A stretch of DNA of 64,000 nt from Mycobacterium sp. 050128 (GTDB lineage Bacteria; Actinomycetota; Actinomycetes; Mycobacteriales; Mycobacteriaceae), in assembly GCF_036409155.1 (NCBI RefSeq), contig NZ_JAZGLW010000001.1, forward strand, positions 1,612,001 through 1,676,000, in the 5' to 3' direction. The translations under genes and the position numbers were made by a program. Position 1 is the stretch's first letter. The number at the start of each line of letters is the position of its first letter. A model generated the notes under the pieces. The model did no database searches. It saw only the letters and a program-made list of their open reading frames with translations, and had not been told where the DNA came from. Below are positions 1 through 9,191 of this stretch, piece by piece.

Positions 1-467
1 ACCCGGGGCCGGGTGAACTTCCAGTTGAGCGTGAAAGTTGAAGGCGACCAGTCGGTTTCGACAAGTCCTTCCAGAGCCGCGATACCGTGCTTCGGACAGT
101 TGACCGGACCCCGGACCAGCAGATTGAAGCCGGGCGGGGTGCGGAACAGGAACGGCAGGCTCCAGGTAATGATCCCGTGCCCGAAGTGGCTGGCCGGCCG
201 AAACGTCGGCGCACAATCACCGTAGTCGAATTCGATGGAGTCCTGCGCCGCCCCGCCATTCCACCGCGCCCGCACGCGCGCAGTATTCATGACAAGCCAG
301 CCGGCCTGGTTGGCCATTAGCAGGGGCAGGCAACGATTGGCGAATCGCTCGCGCGTCGAGTCCATCCAGCCGCGATCGCGCGAAGCCGGGACCAACTCGA
401 TGCCGTGCCCGCTGTGCAGCTCGTAGGCAATGAATTCACGATCGCTCGCGGACGCCTGCGCTGACAT
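1..467 (-). CDS. DUF6065-like protein, 3' end cut by the window edge
   Basis: An open frame runs from ATG at 467 to the window edge, about 155 codons with no stop. It starts MSAQASASDREF and later shows NQAGW, FGHGIITW, GPVNCPKHGI and ETDWSPSTFTLNW, segments I associate with the DUF6065 family, which has no known function and is usually a little over 200 residues. The gene begins 14 bp after the TauD-type gene ends on the same strand, so the two are probably co-transcribed. The family call rests on remembered motifs and no enzymatic role can be inferred. Confidence 0.72.
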   Translation of the reverse strand, partial: MSAQASASDREFIAYELHSGHGIELVPASRDRGWMDSTRERFANRCLPLLMANQAGWLVMNTARVRARWNGGAAQDSIEFDYGDCAPTFRPASHFGHGIITWSLPFLFRTPPGFNLLVRGPVNCPKHGIAALEGLVETDWSPSTFTLNWKFTRPR

Positions 468-481
468 GAGATCCCCGCTTC

Positions 482-1450
482 CTAGTCCGAAATCGATTCG
501 GGTGTCCCACCGCTGAGCTGCCGGCTACGCCGCCCGTGAATATCGACCGGGACCTCGCCGATCAACGCGACACGGTGCATGAGGCGGTACTCGTTGTCGT
601 AGTCGTCGACCGCGCGGTGCTGGGTGGCGTAGTTGTCCCATATCGCCACGTCGCCGGGCTGCCAATCCCAGCGAATAGTGTTCTCCGGCAACGTGATACG
701 GCGTTGCAGCAACTCGAACAGCGTTTGCGACTCGTAATTCTCGAGGCCGATGAATCCGCGCGCCCACTGCCCGAGCAGCAGCGCGCGCTCGCCGGTCCCG
801 GGGTGCACCCGCACCACCGGATGTTCGACTCGGAAGGTGGCTTCCTCTTCGCGCGCGGCCTGCAACTGGTTGCTCAGCATGTTGGTGTCTTCCAGCGCGT
901 GGTACGGGGTCGGGGTGCCGCCCGGAGTCAACACGGCGCCTACCCCCTCGACGTAGCCGAGCTGGTCATAGCGGTTGCTGCTGTGCAGTGCCCAGAGATT
1001 TTCGGTGAGGTGTTTCAGCGGCGCGGGTAACGACGCGTAGGCCGCCGCGGTCGATGCCCACAAGGTCGATCCGCCGTAGCCGGGCAGGGTCACCGCACGC
1101 AGTATCGAGGCCCTCGGGATATTGAGGGTGAACGTGTGGTCGGTATGCCAGCGCGTTGCCTTGCCCCGGTGGGAGTCGACCAGAGACACCCCGGGTGGGC
1201 CGTCGGGAATCGCATTGGCGCCGAACACCCGGATCGGCGCGCCGAGCCGCTTGGCGAAGGCGAAATGCAGCTCGTCGTCGAGGTGATGCTGATCCCGGAA
1301 GAAGATCACCTTGTGGCGCAGCAGCGCCGCGTGCAGCCGGTCCACCACGCCCGCATCGAGATCACCGCCGAGCCGCACCCCATCGATGCGCGCGCCGATA
1401 TGGGTGCCCAATTTGGTCACGGTGAGCGCGATTTCTGCCGGCCTGACCAT
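482..1450 (-). CDS. TauD/TfdA-family Fe(II)/2-oxoglutarate dioxygenase
   Basis: A 322-residue cytosolic non-haem iron oxygenase. The facial triad is visible as H102-T-D104 and H278 (in TQHRAV), with Arg residues in the YRLMHR segment placed to bind 2-oxoglutarate. TauD-type enzymes hydroxylate sulfonates, sulfate esters or other small acids; the substrate here cannot be told. I start at ATG 1450 because AGGAGGG lies about 10 bases upstream; the frame stays open to 1615, but that stretch has no Shine-Dalgarno and would abut the divergent methyltransferase start. The DUF6065-like gene follows closely. Confidence 0.9.
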   Translation of the reverse strand: MVRPAEIALTVTKLGTHIGARIDGVRLGGDLDAGVVDRLHAALLRHKVIFFRDQHHLDDELHFAFAKRLGAPIRVFGANAIPDGPPGVSLVDSHRGKATRWHTDHTFTLNIPRASILRAVTLPGYGGSTLWASTAAAYASLPAPLKHLTENLWALHSSNRYDQLGYVEGVGAVLTPGGTPTPYHALEDTNMLSNQLQAAREEEATFRVEHPVVRVHPGTGERALLLGQWARGFIGLENYESQTLFELLQRRITLPENTIRWDWQPGDVAIWDNYATQHRAVDDYDNEYRLMHRVALIGEVPVDIHGRRSRQLSGGTPESISD

Positions 1451-1570
1451 CGCGGTGGTTCCCTCCTGATTGCGGATGGGCGTGGCGATGCGAAATATAC
1501 CCATCAATGGCCCCGCCGGGGGCATATCGCGCTTCGGGAATGACCAAGTCGGCCGCGGGTACTGCTCGTC

Positions 1571-1586
1571 GCAACCATACGGTTGC
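1571..1586. promoter_or_regulatory. Inverted repeat in the divergent TauD/FkbM promoter region
   Basis: GCAACC-ATAC-GGTTGC gives two perfect 6-bp arms in the 164-bp gap between the dioxygenase and the methyltransferase. The size and position fit a small dimeric repressor operator, but no regulator gene is adjacent, so this is a candidate only. Confidence 0.35.
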
Positions 1587-1614
1587 AAAAAATGACCAAT
1601 GTTAGTGTTACGCA

Positions 1615-2334
1615 ATGGGTTTGTATTGGATCACGAACCGGGCCGAGAAGGAGGTGAAGAACTACCATTCCGAATTGGCGTGGCGGCGCAGATTCGTGGA
1701 CGAACTCAAATCTCGAGGCGTCGACGTCGTTCTCGATGTCGGTGCCAATTCCGGCCAGTACGCCGGCCGGCTGCGTGAGGCAGATTTCGACGGCCGCATC
1801 GTTTCGTTCGAACCTCTCTCCGGGCCGTTTGCCCGCCTGCAGCGCAGCGCCTCGAAGCTCCCGCGGTGGGATTGCCGGCGCTGTGCGCTGGGTGATTTCG
1901 ACGGCGCGATTTCGATGAATGTCGCGGGCAACGCGGGCGAAAGTAGCTCCATCCTGGCGATGCTGCAGCGACATCGTGACGTGTTCCCCCGGGCAAACTA
2001 CGTCGGCACCGAGGAAGTGACCGTGGCCCGGCTCGACTCGGTCGCATCGGAAGTCCTAGCGCCAAACGAGGTGGCGTTTCTTAAAATCGATGTCCAGGGA
2101 TTTGAGAAACAGGTGATCGAGGGCGGCGTCGTGACCGTCAACGACCGTTGTGTCGGCATCGAATTAGAGCTGTCGTTCGAACCCCTGTATGACGGCGGAA
2201 TGCTGGCTCAAGAGGCACTCGATCTGATGGACTCGCTGGGTTTCCTGCTGACGGGATTGGTGCCCGGTTTCGTCGATATCCGCACCGGCCAAGTGCTGCA
2301 AGCCGATGGCGTATTTTTCCGCGGCGACGATTGA
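1615..2334 (+). CDS. FkbM-family SAM-dependent methyltransferase
   Basis: A 239-residue Rossmann-fold methyltransferase. The SAM-binding motif [13 protein letters not shown] is near residues 38-50, followed by IVSFEP and by [10 protein letters not shown] near residue 160, typical of FkbM enzymes. In mycobacteria this family includes the sugar O-methyltransferases of phenolic glycolipid synthesis (the Rv2954c-Rv2956 group), so O-methylation of a glycolipid sugar is a reasonable inference, not a demonstrated role. There is no clear ribosome site before ATG 1615. It sits immediately upstream of espB on the same strand, where eccE1 and mycP1 normally lie. Confidence 0.85.
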   Translation: MGLYWITNRAEKEVKNYHSELAWRRRFVDELKSRGVDVVLDVGANSGQYAGRLREADFDGRIVSFEPLSGPFARLQRSASKLPRWDCRRCALGDFDGAISMNVAGNAGESSSILAMLQRHRDVFPRANYVGTEEVTVARLDSVASEVLAPNEVAFLKIDVQGFEKQVIEGGVVTVNDRCVGIELELSFEPLYDGGMLAQEALDLMDSLGFLLTGLVPGFVDIRTGQVLQADGVFFRGDD

Positions 2335-2812
2335 CCGCCGAGCGGCCCACAGAAATGGACTGTGGATGAATGACAGGGGACCGGAGCTTAACGGGTGATG
2401 TCGGCGACCTGAATCCGAACCCCGTCGCGCCAGCGCCGGTTGCCGCCGCGAAGAATAGTCCCGCGAAACCGCACGAGCCGCAATGATCGGGTGCGAAATC
2501 GGTGCACGTGGGCCCTGTTTGGTGCATTACGATTGCATTCGGTCGTGGTCGGAGCACCGCTGGACCGCCGCATGTCCTCGCTAGACGAAAGAGGTGGCCG
2601 GTGATTGCACCGCATCTTGCTGCTAAGCGAGACGGCGATGCGGGCCGCTCGCCTCGGATGACAGCGTCGCCCTGCCACGCGCGCCGAACGAACAATACAG
2701 CGGCACAACAGAATTGGCATCCTTTGGCCTCGCACCTCGCCGATCGAGCCGGTGTCGCCAGGGAAGTGAGCTACCGAGCACAGTGGCTTGGGCACGAGGA
2801 GAATGAGCCGAT
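2335..2812. other. Intergenic region at the edge of the ESX-1 locus
   Basis: 478 bp without a convincing gene. A short inverted repeat, CCACAG-N7-CTGTGG at 2347-2365, follows the methyltransferase but has no T run. A minus-strand open frame ends at 2388 with a plausible-looking tail (RWRDGVRIQVADITR), yet its upstream part does not look coding. The region presumably carries the espB promoter; GAGGAG at 2796-2801 is the espB ribosome site. It marks where this locus departs from the usual mycP1-eccE1-espB order. Confidence 0.5.
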
Positions 2813-4291
2813 ATGACGCAGACGGTAAACGTCGAATACCAAGAACTCATGGCGAGGGCCGACGAAATCGAGGCGCCGCTGCCGAAGATGCCCGTGGGCA
2901 ACCCGCAGGCGCCGTGCGCTCTGTCATTTGTCCGCGATGCTGCCGTGCAAATCGCGATCAACGCGGACTCGTTGCGGTTGTACGTCCAAGCGTGCCAGCG
3001 GGAATGGAGTTCGCTGGCGAAGTCCCTACGGAACGCGGCCAAGGCGTACGAGGAGACCGACGAGGGAGCGGCCGACGACCTGAACGCGATCAACATGGAC
3101 GGGTCGTCCGGCGGCTCGTCGAAGGTGTCGGCGAACGACAAGGCGTCGCTGATGTGCGACCCGGACTACATCCCGGCGCCGCCACCCCCGCCGCCACCAC
3201 CCCCGCCGTTCCAGTACCCCTATTACGAGGTGAGGCAGGCGGCGACGGATATCGAATCGCCCGACCAGGGGACGGCGTTCCGGGCGTTCGCCGCGGAATG
3301 GAACAGCTACCAGCTGAAATTTCAGCAGCTTGCCTATCGCTTCCGGCCGTTCGTCAACTGGGAGGGCGACGCGAGGGCGTCCGTCGAGTCGAATTTCACG
3401 CAACAGAAGCAGTGGATATTCGGCATGGTGACGCAGTTCACGACGCTGGCCAAGCAGGCTCAAATGGTCGCTGACGCCCACAAAAAGGTCAGGGCTTCCG
3501 GCGGCAGCGAATGGGGTGGGCGGGAACCCTACGGTCTGGAGGGCGAGCATCCTTCGTCCTACGAAGTGTCGCAATGTGACTATTGGTACAAGTTCTACGT
3601 CCAGAACAAAAGCCCGTACATGTATATGGCCATTGACTGGTACAAGAACCTGCAGAAAAGGTCGGAGACCGCACTGCAGACCTACATGTCGACCGGCGGA
3701 ATTCCGCTGGCCCCGGCGAACCCGACCGCACCTTTCGGCGCGTTTTTCATACCGGATCCTGCCGATGTTCCGGATGTTCCGGATGTTCCCGATATCAACG
3801 TTCCCACCGACCCGTCGGCCAACATGCCGATGATGCCGGCCATGCCGACCTTGCCGTCGGGGCTGGGCGGCGGCACGCCGCAAACACCGCCGACCCCGGA
3901 CGCCCAGGCGCTGGTGGACAAGGCGATGCAGAAGCAAGGCGCCCCGAAGGGCGGCGCGGGAGGCATCAAACCGGCGTCGGTCGGCGGGATGGGCGGGATG
4001 CCGAAGATGCCGCTGCAAGACCCCACCGGAGCAGGCGAAGCGTCGTCGCGCCCGGCTGCCGCGGCGGCCCCGGGTCCGGCCACCGCGGGCCTGGGCAAGG
4101 GGCTCCCGGGCGCCGGCGGTGCGGGCGGCGGAATGGGCGGCATGCCGATGGGTGGGCAAGGCGATAAGGGTGGCGGCAAAGGCAAGCGCATACCGGGAGC
4201 CGACGAGGACGCCCTCTACACCGAGGAGCGGTCGTGGACGGAGGGCGTGATCGGTAATCGTCCGCGCAAGGGACCGTCCGAAAAGCAATGA
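2813..4291 (+). CDS. espB: ESX-1 secreted protein EspB
   Basis: A 492-residue homologue of Rv3881c. The N-terminal half is the fused PE/PPE-like helical fold: the secretion signal Y79-x3-D83 and the WEG turn at 183-185 are both present. The C-terminal third is Gly/Pro/Ala-rich, low-complexity sequence ending in a conserved tail (DEDALYTEERSWTEGVIGN). In M. tuberculosis EspB is exported by ESX-1, cleaved near its C terminus by MycP1 and forms ring oligomers. Unusual here is a run of ten prolines (residues 123-132) in the linker between the PE-like and PPE-like parts. The RBS is GAGGAG, 11 bases before ATG. espL, normally next, is missing. Confidence 0.96.
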   Translation: MTQTVNVEYQELMARADEIEAPLPKMPVGNPQAPCALSFVRDAAVQIAINADSLRLYVQACQREWSSLAKSLRNAAKAYEETDEGAADDLNAINMDGSSGGSSKVSANDKASLMCDPDYIPAPPPPPPPPPPFQYPYYEVRQAATDIESPDQGTAFRAFAAEWNSYQLKFQQLAYRFRPFVNWEGDARASVESNFTQQKQWIFGMVTQFTTLAKQAQMVADAHKKVRASGGSEWGGREPYGLEGEHPSSYEVSQCDYWYKFYVQNKSPYMYMAIDWYKNLQKRSETALQTYMSTGGIPLAPANPTAPFGAFFIPDPADVPDVPDVPDINVPTDPSANMPMMPAMPTLPSGLGGGTPQTPPTPDAQALVDKAMQKQGAPKGGAGGIKPASVGGMGGMPKMPLQDPTGAGEASSRPAAAAAPGPATAGLGKGLPGAGGAGGGMGGMPMGGQGDKGGGKGKRIPGADEDALYTEERSWTEGVIGNRPRKGPSEKQ

Positions 4292-4482
4292 TTCAAAACG
4301 ACGGTCCGCCCTCAGTTGACGCTCCCGTTTCGGTCGTCGACGAGCCGGAATTTTGCCGCAGTTAGCCTCTCCCAACCTCGATTACGCTTATTACTCATGA
4401 TGTCCGGCAACCTGCTAGCCGCTACCGCCCGTGCGGTTGGCGGCACCGATGCAGAGTGTCCCGCCTTGCGGAGGAGTAGCTG

Positions 4483-6717
4483 ATGGGCCTCGCGAAGCCA
4501 ACGGGGGGATATGCCGAGCAGATGCTCGTTCCGGGCGGCTGGCCCGACGTCGATGAGCAGGCTTACTACGATCGCGCCCAGGAGTACCTGCAGGTGCTGC
4601 GGCAGGTCACCGACGTTTTGGAGGCCTGCCAGTCTCAGCGGACCGAACTCTTCGACGCGGAGTCCTGGTCGGGCACCGCGGCCGGCGCCGCCAACGGCCA
4701 ACTCGGCACACTGATCGACGGATTGGTGACGCTGCAAAACGGTCTTGCCACCGTGATCACCTGGCACAAGTACGTTGCCCAGACGATCGTGCAGGCCAAG
4801 TCGGACGTCATCGACAACGTGGTGGAGGCGCATCGGACGATCGCGAGCCTGGAGAAGGATTCCAGCCTGGACGAAGCCGAGCGCACCCAGCAGATCAACA
4901 CGGTGGTCACCACCACCCTCGGAGCCAATGTCAGCATCGTCGACGGCACCGCCGCGCAGATCATGGTGAGCAAGTCGTGGAAGCCGCCGGCCAACGCGCT
5001 ACAGGATCTGCTCGACCAGAAAACACCACCCCCGGTCAACATCCCGGACGGTCCCGCCCCGACACCGTCCCCGTTCCCCACCCCGCGACCCACGCCTGTC
5101 ACCCCGGGCGGTGGTGGGCTCACACCACCCACCCCGGGTGGTGGCGGGCTCACCCCCCCGACTCCGGGTGGTGGCGGGCTCGGTCCGCTGACGCCTCCGC
5201 TGGATGGCGGCGGTCTGCAGCCGTCTCCGGGGCCGTCTCCGGTTGGACCGTTGCCAACGCCTGCGCCGGTCGGCCCGGCCGGGCCCGTCGGCCCGCCCGC
5301 TCCGCTGGGCCCGGCCGCTCCTGCGGTGCCGTTGAGTCCGGCGGCCGGGTTGCCACAGCCTGGAGCGGGCCCGGCCGGCGGACCCAAGGGCGTGACGCCG
5401 GCTTCGGCATCGGGGCCCGGTGTCATGCCGGCATCGGTCGCGCCGGGTGAGGAAGCGGCAGGCGCGCATGCCGGCGCGGGTGGCGTGCCGGCCGGCCCGA
5501 TGGGTGCCGGCGGAGCCGGTGGAGCGGGCGGATCTGGTGGCAGCGGCGGGCCGGGCGGCAGGTCGGGCGCATCAGCCGCGGAGAAGGCCGCCGACAAATC
5601 GGCCAGTTCGCGACCGGCAGCAACCGCCCGGGGTTCGGGCAAGAGCAAGCCTCGAGCGCAACCGATGCATCCCGACCGCGCCGACGTCGGGGAAGCCATC
5701 GTGGCGACGGCCGCGGCCATTCCGGTTTCGGCAGCACGCATCGAACGCGACGCACTCGCCGCGGCCGCGACGGCCGACGCGGCCCGTCGTGCCGGGCCCG
5801 ATCCGCTGCAGTTGGCCCGCCGTATCGGCGCCGCACTCAATGCGCCGGACATGGGCGGTAACGACCTCGGGTTCTTCTGGGTGACCGGAGTGACCGCCGA
5901 AGGCGCGATCGTGGTCGCCAACAGTTACGGGCTGGCGTACATCCCCGACGGGGTGGAGTTGCCGGAGAAGGTCTATCTGGCCAGCGCCGACGAGACGATC
6001 CCCGCCGGCGAACGGGCGCGCTGGGCAACCTATCCGGTGATGGCGGTGCAGGGCTGGGCGGCCCACCACGAGATGGAGTTGCGGGCGGTCATCGGTACCG
6101 AAGAGCAGTTGGCCAACTCCGATGCCGGGGTGGCGACGATTGTTCTGCAACCCGACGACATCCCGGACACCGGCGACATGATCGGCCGGCCCCGGCTGGC
6201 GGTCGTGGATTCCGAAGCGGCCGAAAGGCTGGCCGCCACGCCCGACACGCGGTTGGCCGACCTGCTGCCGCCGCCACCGGAGGGGGCCGAGCCGGCGGTG
6301 GAGCCACAGCCCGAACCACGGCCCGAATCCGCCGAAGTGGTCGAGCCCGAGGTTGCGGAGGTGCTCGTCACCCCGGGTCCGGGGCGGGTGCGAATGGGCG
6401 ACTTGCTCGCCCAGATGCCGCTCCCGTCGGCCGATGCCGGTGCGCCGGCCCCGGGTGCACCGTCGGACGATCGCTTCATGCTGTGGTTCGAGGTGATGAA
6501 GCCCATGGCCAGCGATGCGAGCGGCCGTCAGGCCGCGCATCTGCAGGCCTTCCAGGCCTACGCCGCGCACGCCGAAGAGGTCCTCCTGAGGGAGGCGCAC
6601 ACCACGATCGACCCGGACGAACAGCGCACCGCGGTTGCCGACTGGATGTACTGGAAGTACATCGGCGAGCTGATCAATGCCGCCTTGGCCGAGGCGCCCG
6701 TGCTGGCGCCGGCGTAG
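4483..6717 (+). CDS. espK: ESX-1 associated protein EspK
   Basis: A 744-residue homologue of Rv3879c. Residues 1-170 are helical with a WSG turn (AESWSGTAAGAA), followed by a long Pro/Gly/Ala-rich middle and a C-terminal globular part from about residue 410. EspK is reported to act as a chaperone or adaptor for EspB. GGAGGAG at 4470-4476 lies 6 bases before ATG. It follows espB by 191 bp; the gap has no trace of espL. It converges on espJ, as in M. tuberculosis. Confidence 0.95.
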   Translation: MGLAKPTGGYAEQMLVPGGWPDVDEQAYYDRAQEYLQVLRQVTDVLEACQSQRTELFDAESWSGTAAGAANGQLGTLIDGLVTLQNGLATVITWHKYVAQTIVQAKSDVIDNVVEAHRTIASLEKDSSLDEAERTQQINTVVTTTLGANVSIVDGTAAQIMVSKSWKPPANALQDLLDQKTPPPVNIPDGPAPTPSPFPTPRPTPVTPGGGGLTPPTPGGGGLTPPTPGGGGLGPLTPPLDGGGLQPSPGPSPVGPLPTPAPVGPAGPVGPPAPLGPAAPAVPLSPAAGLPQPGAGPAGGPKGVTPASASGPGVMPASVAPGEEAAGAHAGAGGVPAGPMGAGGAGGAGGSGGSGGPGGRSGASAAEKAADKSASSRPAATARGSGKSKPRAQPMHPDRADVGEAIVATAAAIPVSAARIERDALAAAATADAARRAGPDPLQLARRIGAALNAPDMGGNDLGFFWVTGVTAEGAIVVANSYGLAYIPDGVELPEKVYLASADETIPAGERARWATYPVMAVQGWAAHHEMELRAVIGTEEQLANSDAGVATIVLQPDDIPDTGDMIGRPRLAVVDSEAAERLAATPDTRLADLLPPPPEGAEPAVEPQPEPRPESAEVVEPEVAEVLVTPGPGRVRMGDLLAQMPLPSADAGAPAPGAPSDDRFMLWFEVMKPMASDASGRQAAHLQAFQAYAAHAEEVLLREAHTTIDPDEQRTAVADWMYWKYIGELINAALAEAPVLAPA
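5101..5190 (+). repeat. Three 30-bp tandem repeats inside espK
   Basis: Three consecutive 30-bp units (5101, 5131, 5161) each encode TPGGGGLTPP or a close variant. Units two and three share their first 20 bases except one. They lie in the disordered Pro/Gly linker and likely vary in copy number by slippage. Confidence 0.85.
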
Positions 6718-6787
6718 CAGGACCGTTAACTGAAAGAACCGGCCCCGCGGCGTCAGCCCGGGCCCGAAAGTTCAAGGGCGGCAGTCG

Positions 6788-7522
6788 CTAGATCCCGATC
6801 TCGGATTGCGTCGTCTCCGGGCGGCCGGCGGCCGGCGCCTCGACGGGAGCACTACCGGAGCCAGGCGTGCCCGATGCGGCGCCTTCGGCATCCTTCGTAG
6901 TTGCGTCGACCAATCGCGATTCGCCGGCCGGTGCGTCGTCGGGCTTGGTGGTGTCGTCCTTTTTGGTGTCGTCGGCCAGCTTTGCCGGCGTCGCGCTGCC
7001 CATGCCGCTGCCTGCCTGCTGCGCGGTCGACATGACCGTCTGCAGCCCCTGGGAAAGAGGCTGCATCGCCTGACCCATGGCAGCGAACTGGCTGAGGTCG
7101 GTCGGCGTCGCCGGGCGCGGCTTCTTGTCGTCTTTCTTGCCGTCTTTGTCGTCGGCCTTCTTGTCGTTTGTCTGGGCGCCCAGCAGTTTGGACGCACTTG
7201 CCGGTTGGTCCGTCCCACTGGGTTCGGAACCGGCCAAAAACTGCACCTTGCTGACGTTCTCGCCAAGCCGCTGGTCGGTCTGGGCGTACATGTCGGCTGC
7301 CGTGACGATTTTCGAACCCGTATTGGTAAGGGCCGCTTGCGCTTCCGGCAATGCCTTCACCACGGGTGATTCGATGATCGGCAGCGTCTCGTTGATCGCG
7401 GCCGACACGGAATCCGTGCCGGGCGCCGTCAGCGGGGGCGGGGCCGCGGGTAGCTGCTGGTCGCGAACGGCGACGCCCGCAGCCTTGAGACGAGCGGGAT
7501 CAACCACCAGTGGTTCAGTCAT
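6788..7522 (-). CDS. espJ: ESX-1 associated protein EspJ
   Basis: A 244-residue homologue of Rv3878 (about 280 in M. tuberculosis). The N-terminal 100 residues are conserved (MTEPLVVDPARL, TDSVSAAINET, YAQTDQRLG). The rest is charged and low in complexity, with a Lys/Asp-rich stretch near residues 120-140. EspJ is a secreted or secretion-associated ESX-1 protein of unclear function. It is the last gene of the long minus-strand ESX-1 run, 100 bp after eccD1, and converges with espK across 70 bp. Confidence 0.93.
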   Translation of the reverse strand: MTEPLVVDPARLKAAGVAVRDQQLPAAPPPLTAPGTDSVSAAINETLPIIESPVVKALPEAQAALTNTGSKIVTAADMYAQTDQRLGENVSKVQFLAGSEPSGTDQPASASKLLGAQTNDKKADDKDGKKDDKKPRPATPTDLSQFAAMGQAMQPLSQGLQTVMSTAQQAGSGMGSATPAKLADDTKKDDTTKPDDAPAGESRLVDATTKDAEGAASGTPGSGSAPVEAPAAGRPETTQSEIGI

Positions 7523-7622
7523 CGTTCGGGTCCCTTTACGTGCCGGCTATCAGACAAATTTTACCGAAGAAGCCGCAGGCCAAGTGCAGCAATATTTCCG
7601 GCACGCGGCGACCCCGTCCTGC

Positions 7623-9191
7623 TCAGAATTGGATATTGCGGACAGTGTCGTAGATGCCGGTTATCCACAGCAGCAACGGAAGAATCGCCGCGACCACGGC
7701 GCCGTCGAACAATTCCAGCGTCCGCTTCATCACCGGCGTAATACGGCGAATCCCGGTCGCCGCGCCGACCACCGCCAACGCGACCAGGGCCGTCACCAAC
7801 AGGATGAGCACGAACCAGCGCGCGCTCGTCGGATACCAGATGCTCAACCGAATGGTCACCCCGATGGGGATGGCCACCGTGGCGGCCAGCAACGACCATG
7901 CGCACCAGGGCTCGGCGTAGAGCCGAGACCTGAACGCACACATCATCGTGACCAGGCCGGCCACCACCAAGCTGTGCACGAAGAAGTGTCCCCGCACCAG
8001 GACCTCGATGACACCGGCAACGAGAACCAGGGTGCCGGCTGTGATGAAACCGATCAGCAGCTGCTTGGCCACCTGGCTGCGTTCGGTCAGCCGGGCGGCC
8101 GAATCGGGCACGGACGCGATGATGGCCTGCCAGGTCCGGGTTTCTTTGTCTTCGGGTACCTCTTCGCCGGCAATGGGATCGAGCAATTCCTCGTGTTCCA
8201 CGGTTTCGCCGGGTGCCGGGATGGGCGGCAGCGCGATGCGTGCGAAGACGACCGTCAACTTGGCCGCGTTCGTCACGGTGAACAATCCCAACACGATCGC
8301 CAGTGCCGGAACCCATTGCTTCCAGCCGTATCCGTACGCGAAGGCGGCCGCGGTGAGCGTCAGCGAGGTGACCGCGGCGAACGACGCGAGCTCGGTACGG
8401 TGACGGGGGCCGCCACGGGTGATCAGCGTCAAGAACAGAACAGCCGCGGCACCGGCGGCGAGCTGTGGCGGCCCGAACGAACTGGTCATGCCGCGCGGCC
8501 GTGGAATGGCCATCGCTACGGCCACCACGATCAGCGGGAACGCGGTCGCGAGCAGGCTCTCCGACAAGTTCGGATTCTTGTAGAACTTGTTGGCGGCCCA
8601 GCTGCCGATCAGCACGATCAGCCCCGCACTGCCCAACCCGACCGGCCACCACAGGTGGTGCCCGTTGGCCACCCACGCCACGGCGCCGATTCCGGTCATC
8701 GCCATCGTCACGATCGGAATTGCCACCCCGACGAAGCGATTCAATGCCTTTCGGTCGAACTCCGGCGACTCGTCGAGTACCGCGATCGCATCGATGACGT
8801 CCTCGACGAGGGGGCGGTACCGCTCGGTGCGACTCACCGAAACCAGCGTCAGCAACGACCCATCGACGACGACCGCGTCATCCAGCGATTGATCGGCCGG
8901 CAGCGGCGGGGCGCCCGGGCGGGCAAATGTCCATGCGCCCTGCGCGGCGAAGTCGAAACCGGCGAGGACGTCCGCCGGCGTATCTCCGAGGATTTCCGCC
9001 AACACCGCGACGGTGTCGTCGATATAGGTCTCTATCGCCGCCGCAGAGGGCAGCACCACATCAGTCAGCCGGCGGCCCGTCAGGATCGTGACCCGCGTTG
9101 TCGCGGGCTTGGCGGGGGCCGTGCCCGCGGCGGCCGGAGCGGCTGCGGCTCCCGCACCGGCAGCAGAATCAGTAGCGGTGGGCGCGCTCAA
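7623..9191 (-). CDS. eccD1: ESX-1 membrane channel component EccD1
   Basis: A 522-residue homologue of Rv3877. The cytosolic N-terminal part (to about residue 130) fits the ubiquitin-like domain of EccD proteins; the remainder is a series of about eleven hydrophobic helices. EccD dimers form the membrane vestibule of type VII systems. The start is TTG at 9191, overlapping the espI stop (TTGA), with AGGAG nine bases upstream, so the two are translationally coupled. Confidence 0.95.
   Translation of the reverse strand: MSAPTATDSAAGAGAAAAPAAAGTAPAKPATTRVTILTGRRLTDVVLPSAAAIETYIDDTVAVLAEILGDTPADVLAGFDFAAQGAWTFARPGAPPLPADQSLDDAVVVDGSLLTLVSVSRTERYRPLVEDVIDAIAVLDESPEFDRKALNRFVGVAIPIVTMAMTGIGAVAWVANGHHLWWPVGLGSAGLIVLIGSWAANKFYKNPNLSESLLATAFPLIVVAVAMAIPRPRGMTSSFGPPQLAAGAAAVLFLTLITRGGPRHRTELASFAAVTSLTLTAAAFAYGYGWKQWVPALAIVLGLFTVTNAAKLTVVFARIALPPIPAPGETVEHEELLDPIAGEEVPEDKETRTWQAIIASVPDSAARLTERSQVAKQLLIGFITAGTLVLVAGVIEVLVRGHFFVHSLVVAGLVTMMCAFRSRLYAEPWCAWSLLAATVAIPIGVTIRLSIWYPTSARWFVLILLVTALVALAVVGAATGIRRITPVMKRTLELFDGAVVAAILPLLLWITGIYDTVRNIQF

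Noticed and set aside
1451..1615. Upstream start of the TauD gene at 1615
   Set aside because: It would place the start exactly opposite the FkbM start and leave the AGGAGGG before ATG 1450 unexplained.
2502..2816. 104-codon plus-strand frame before espB as a degraded EspL or EccE1
   Set aside because: The translation shows none of the features of those proteins and overlaps the espB start.
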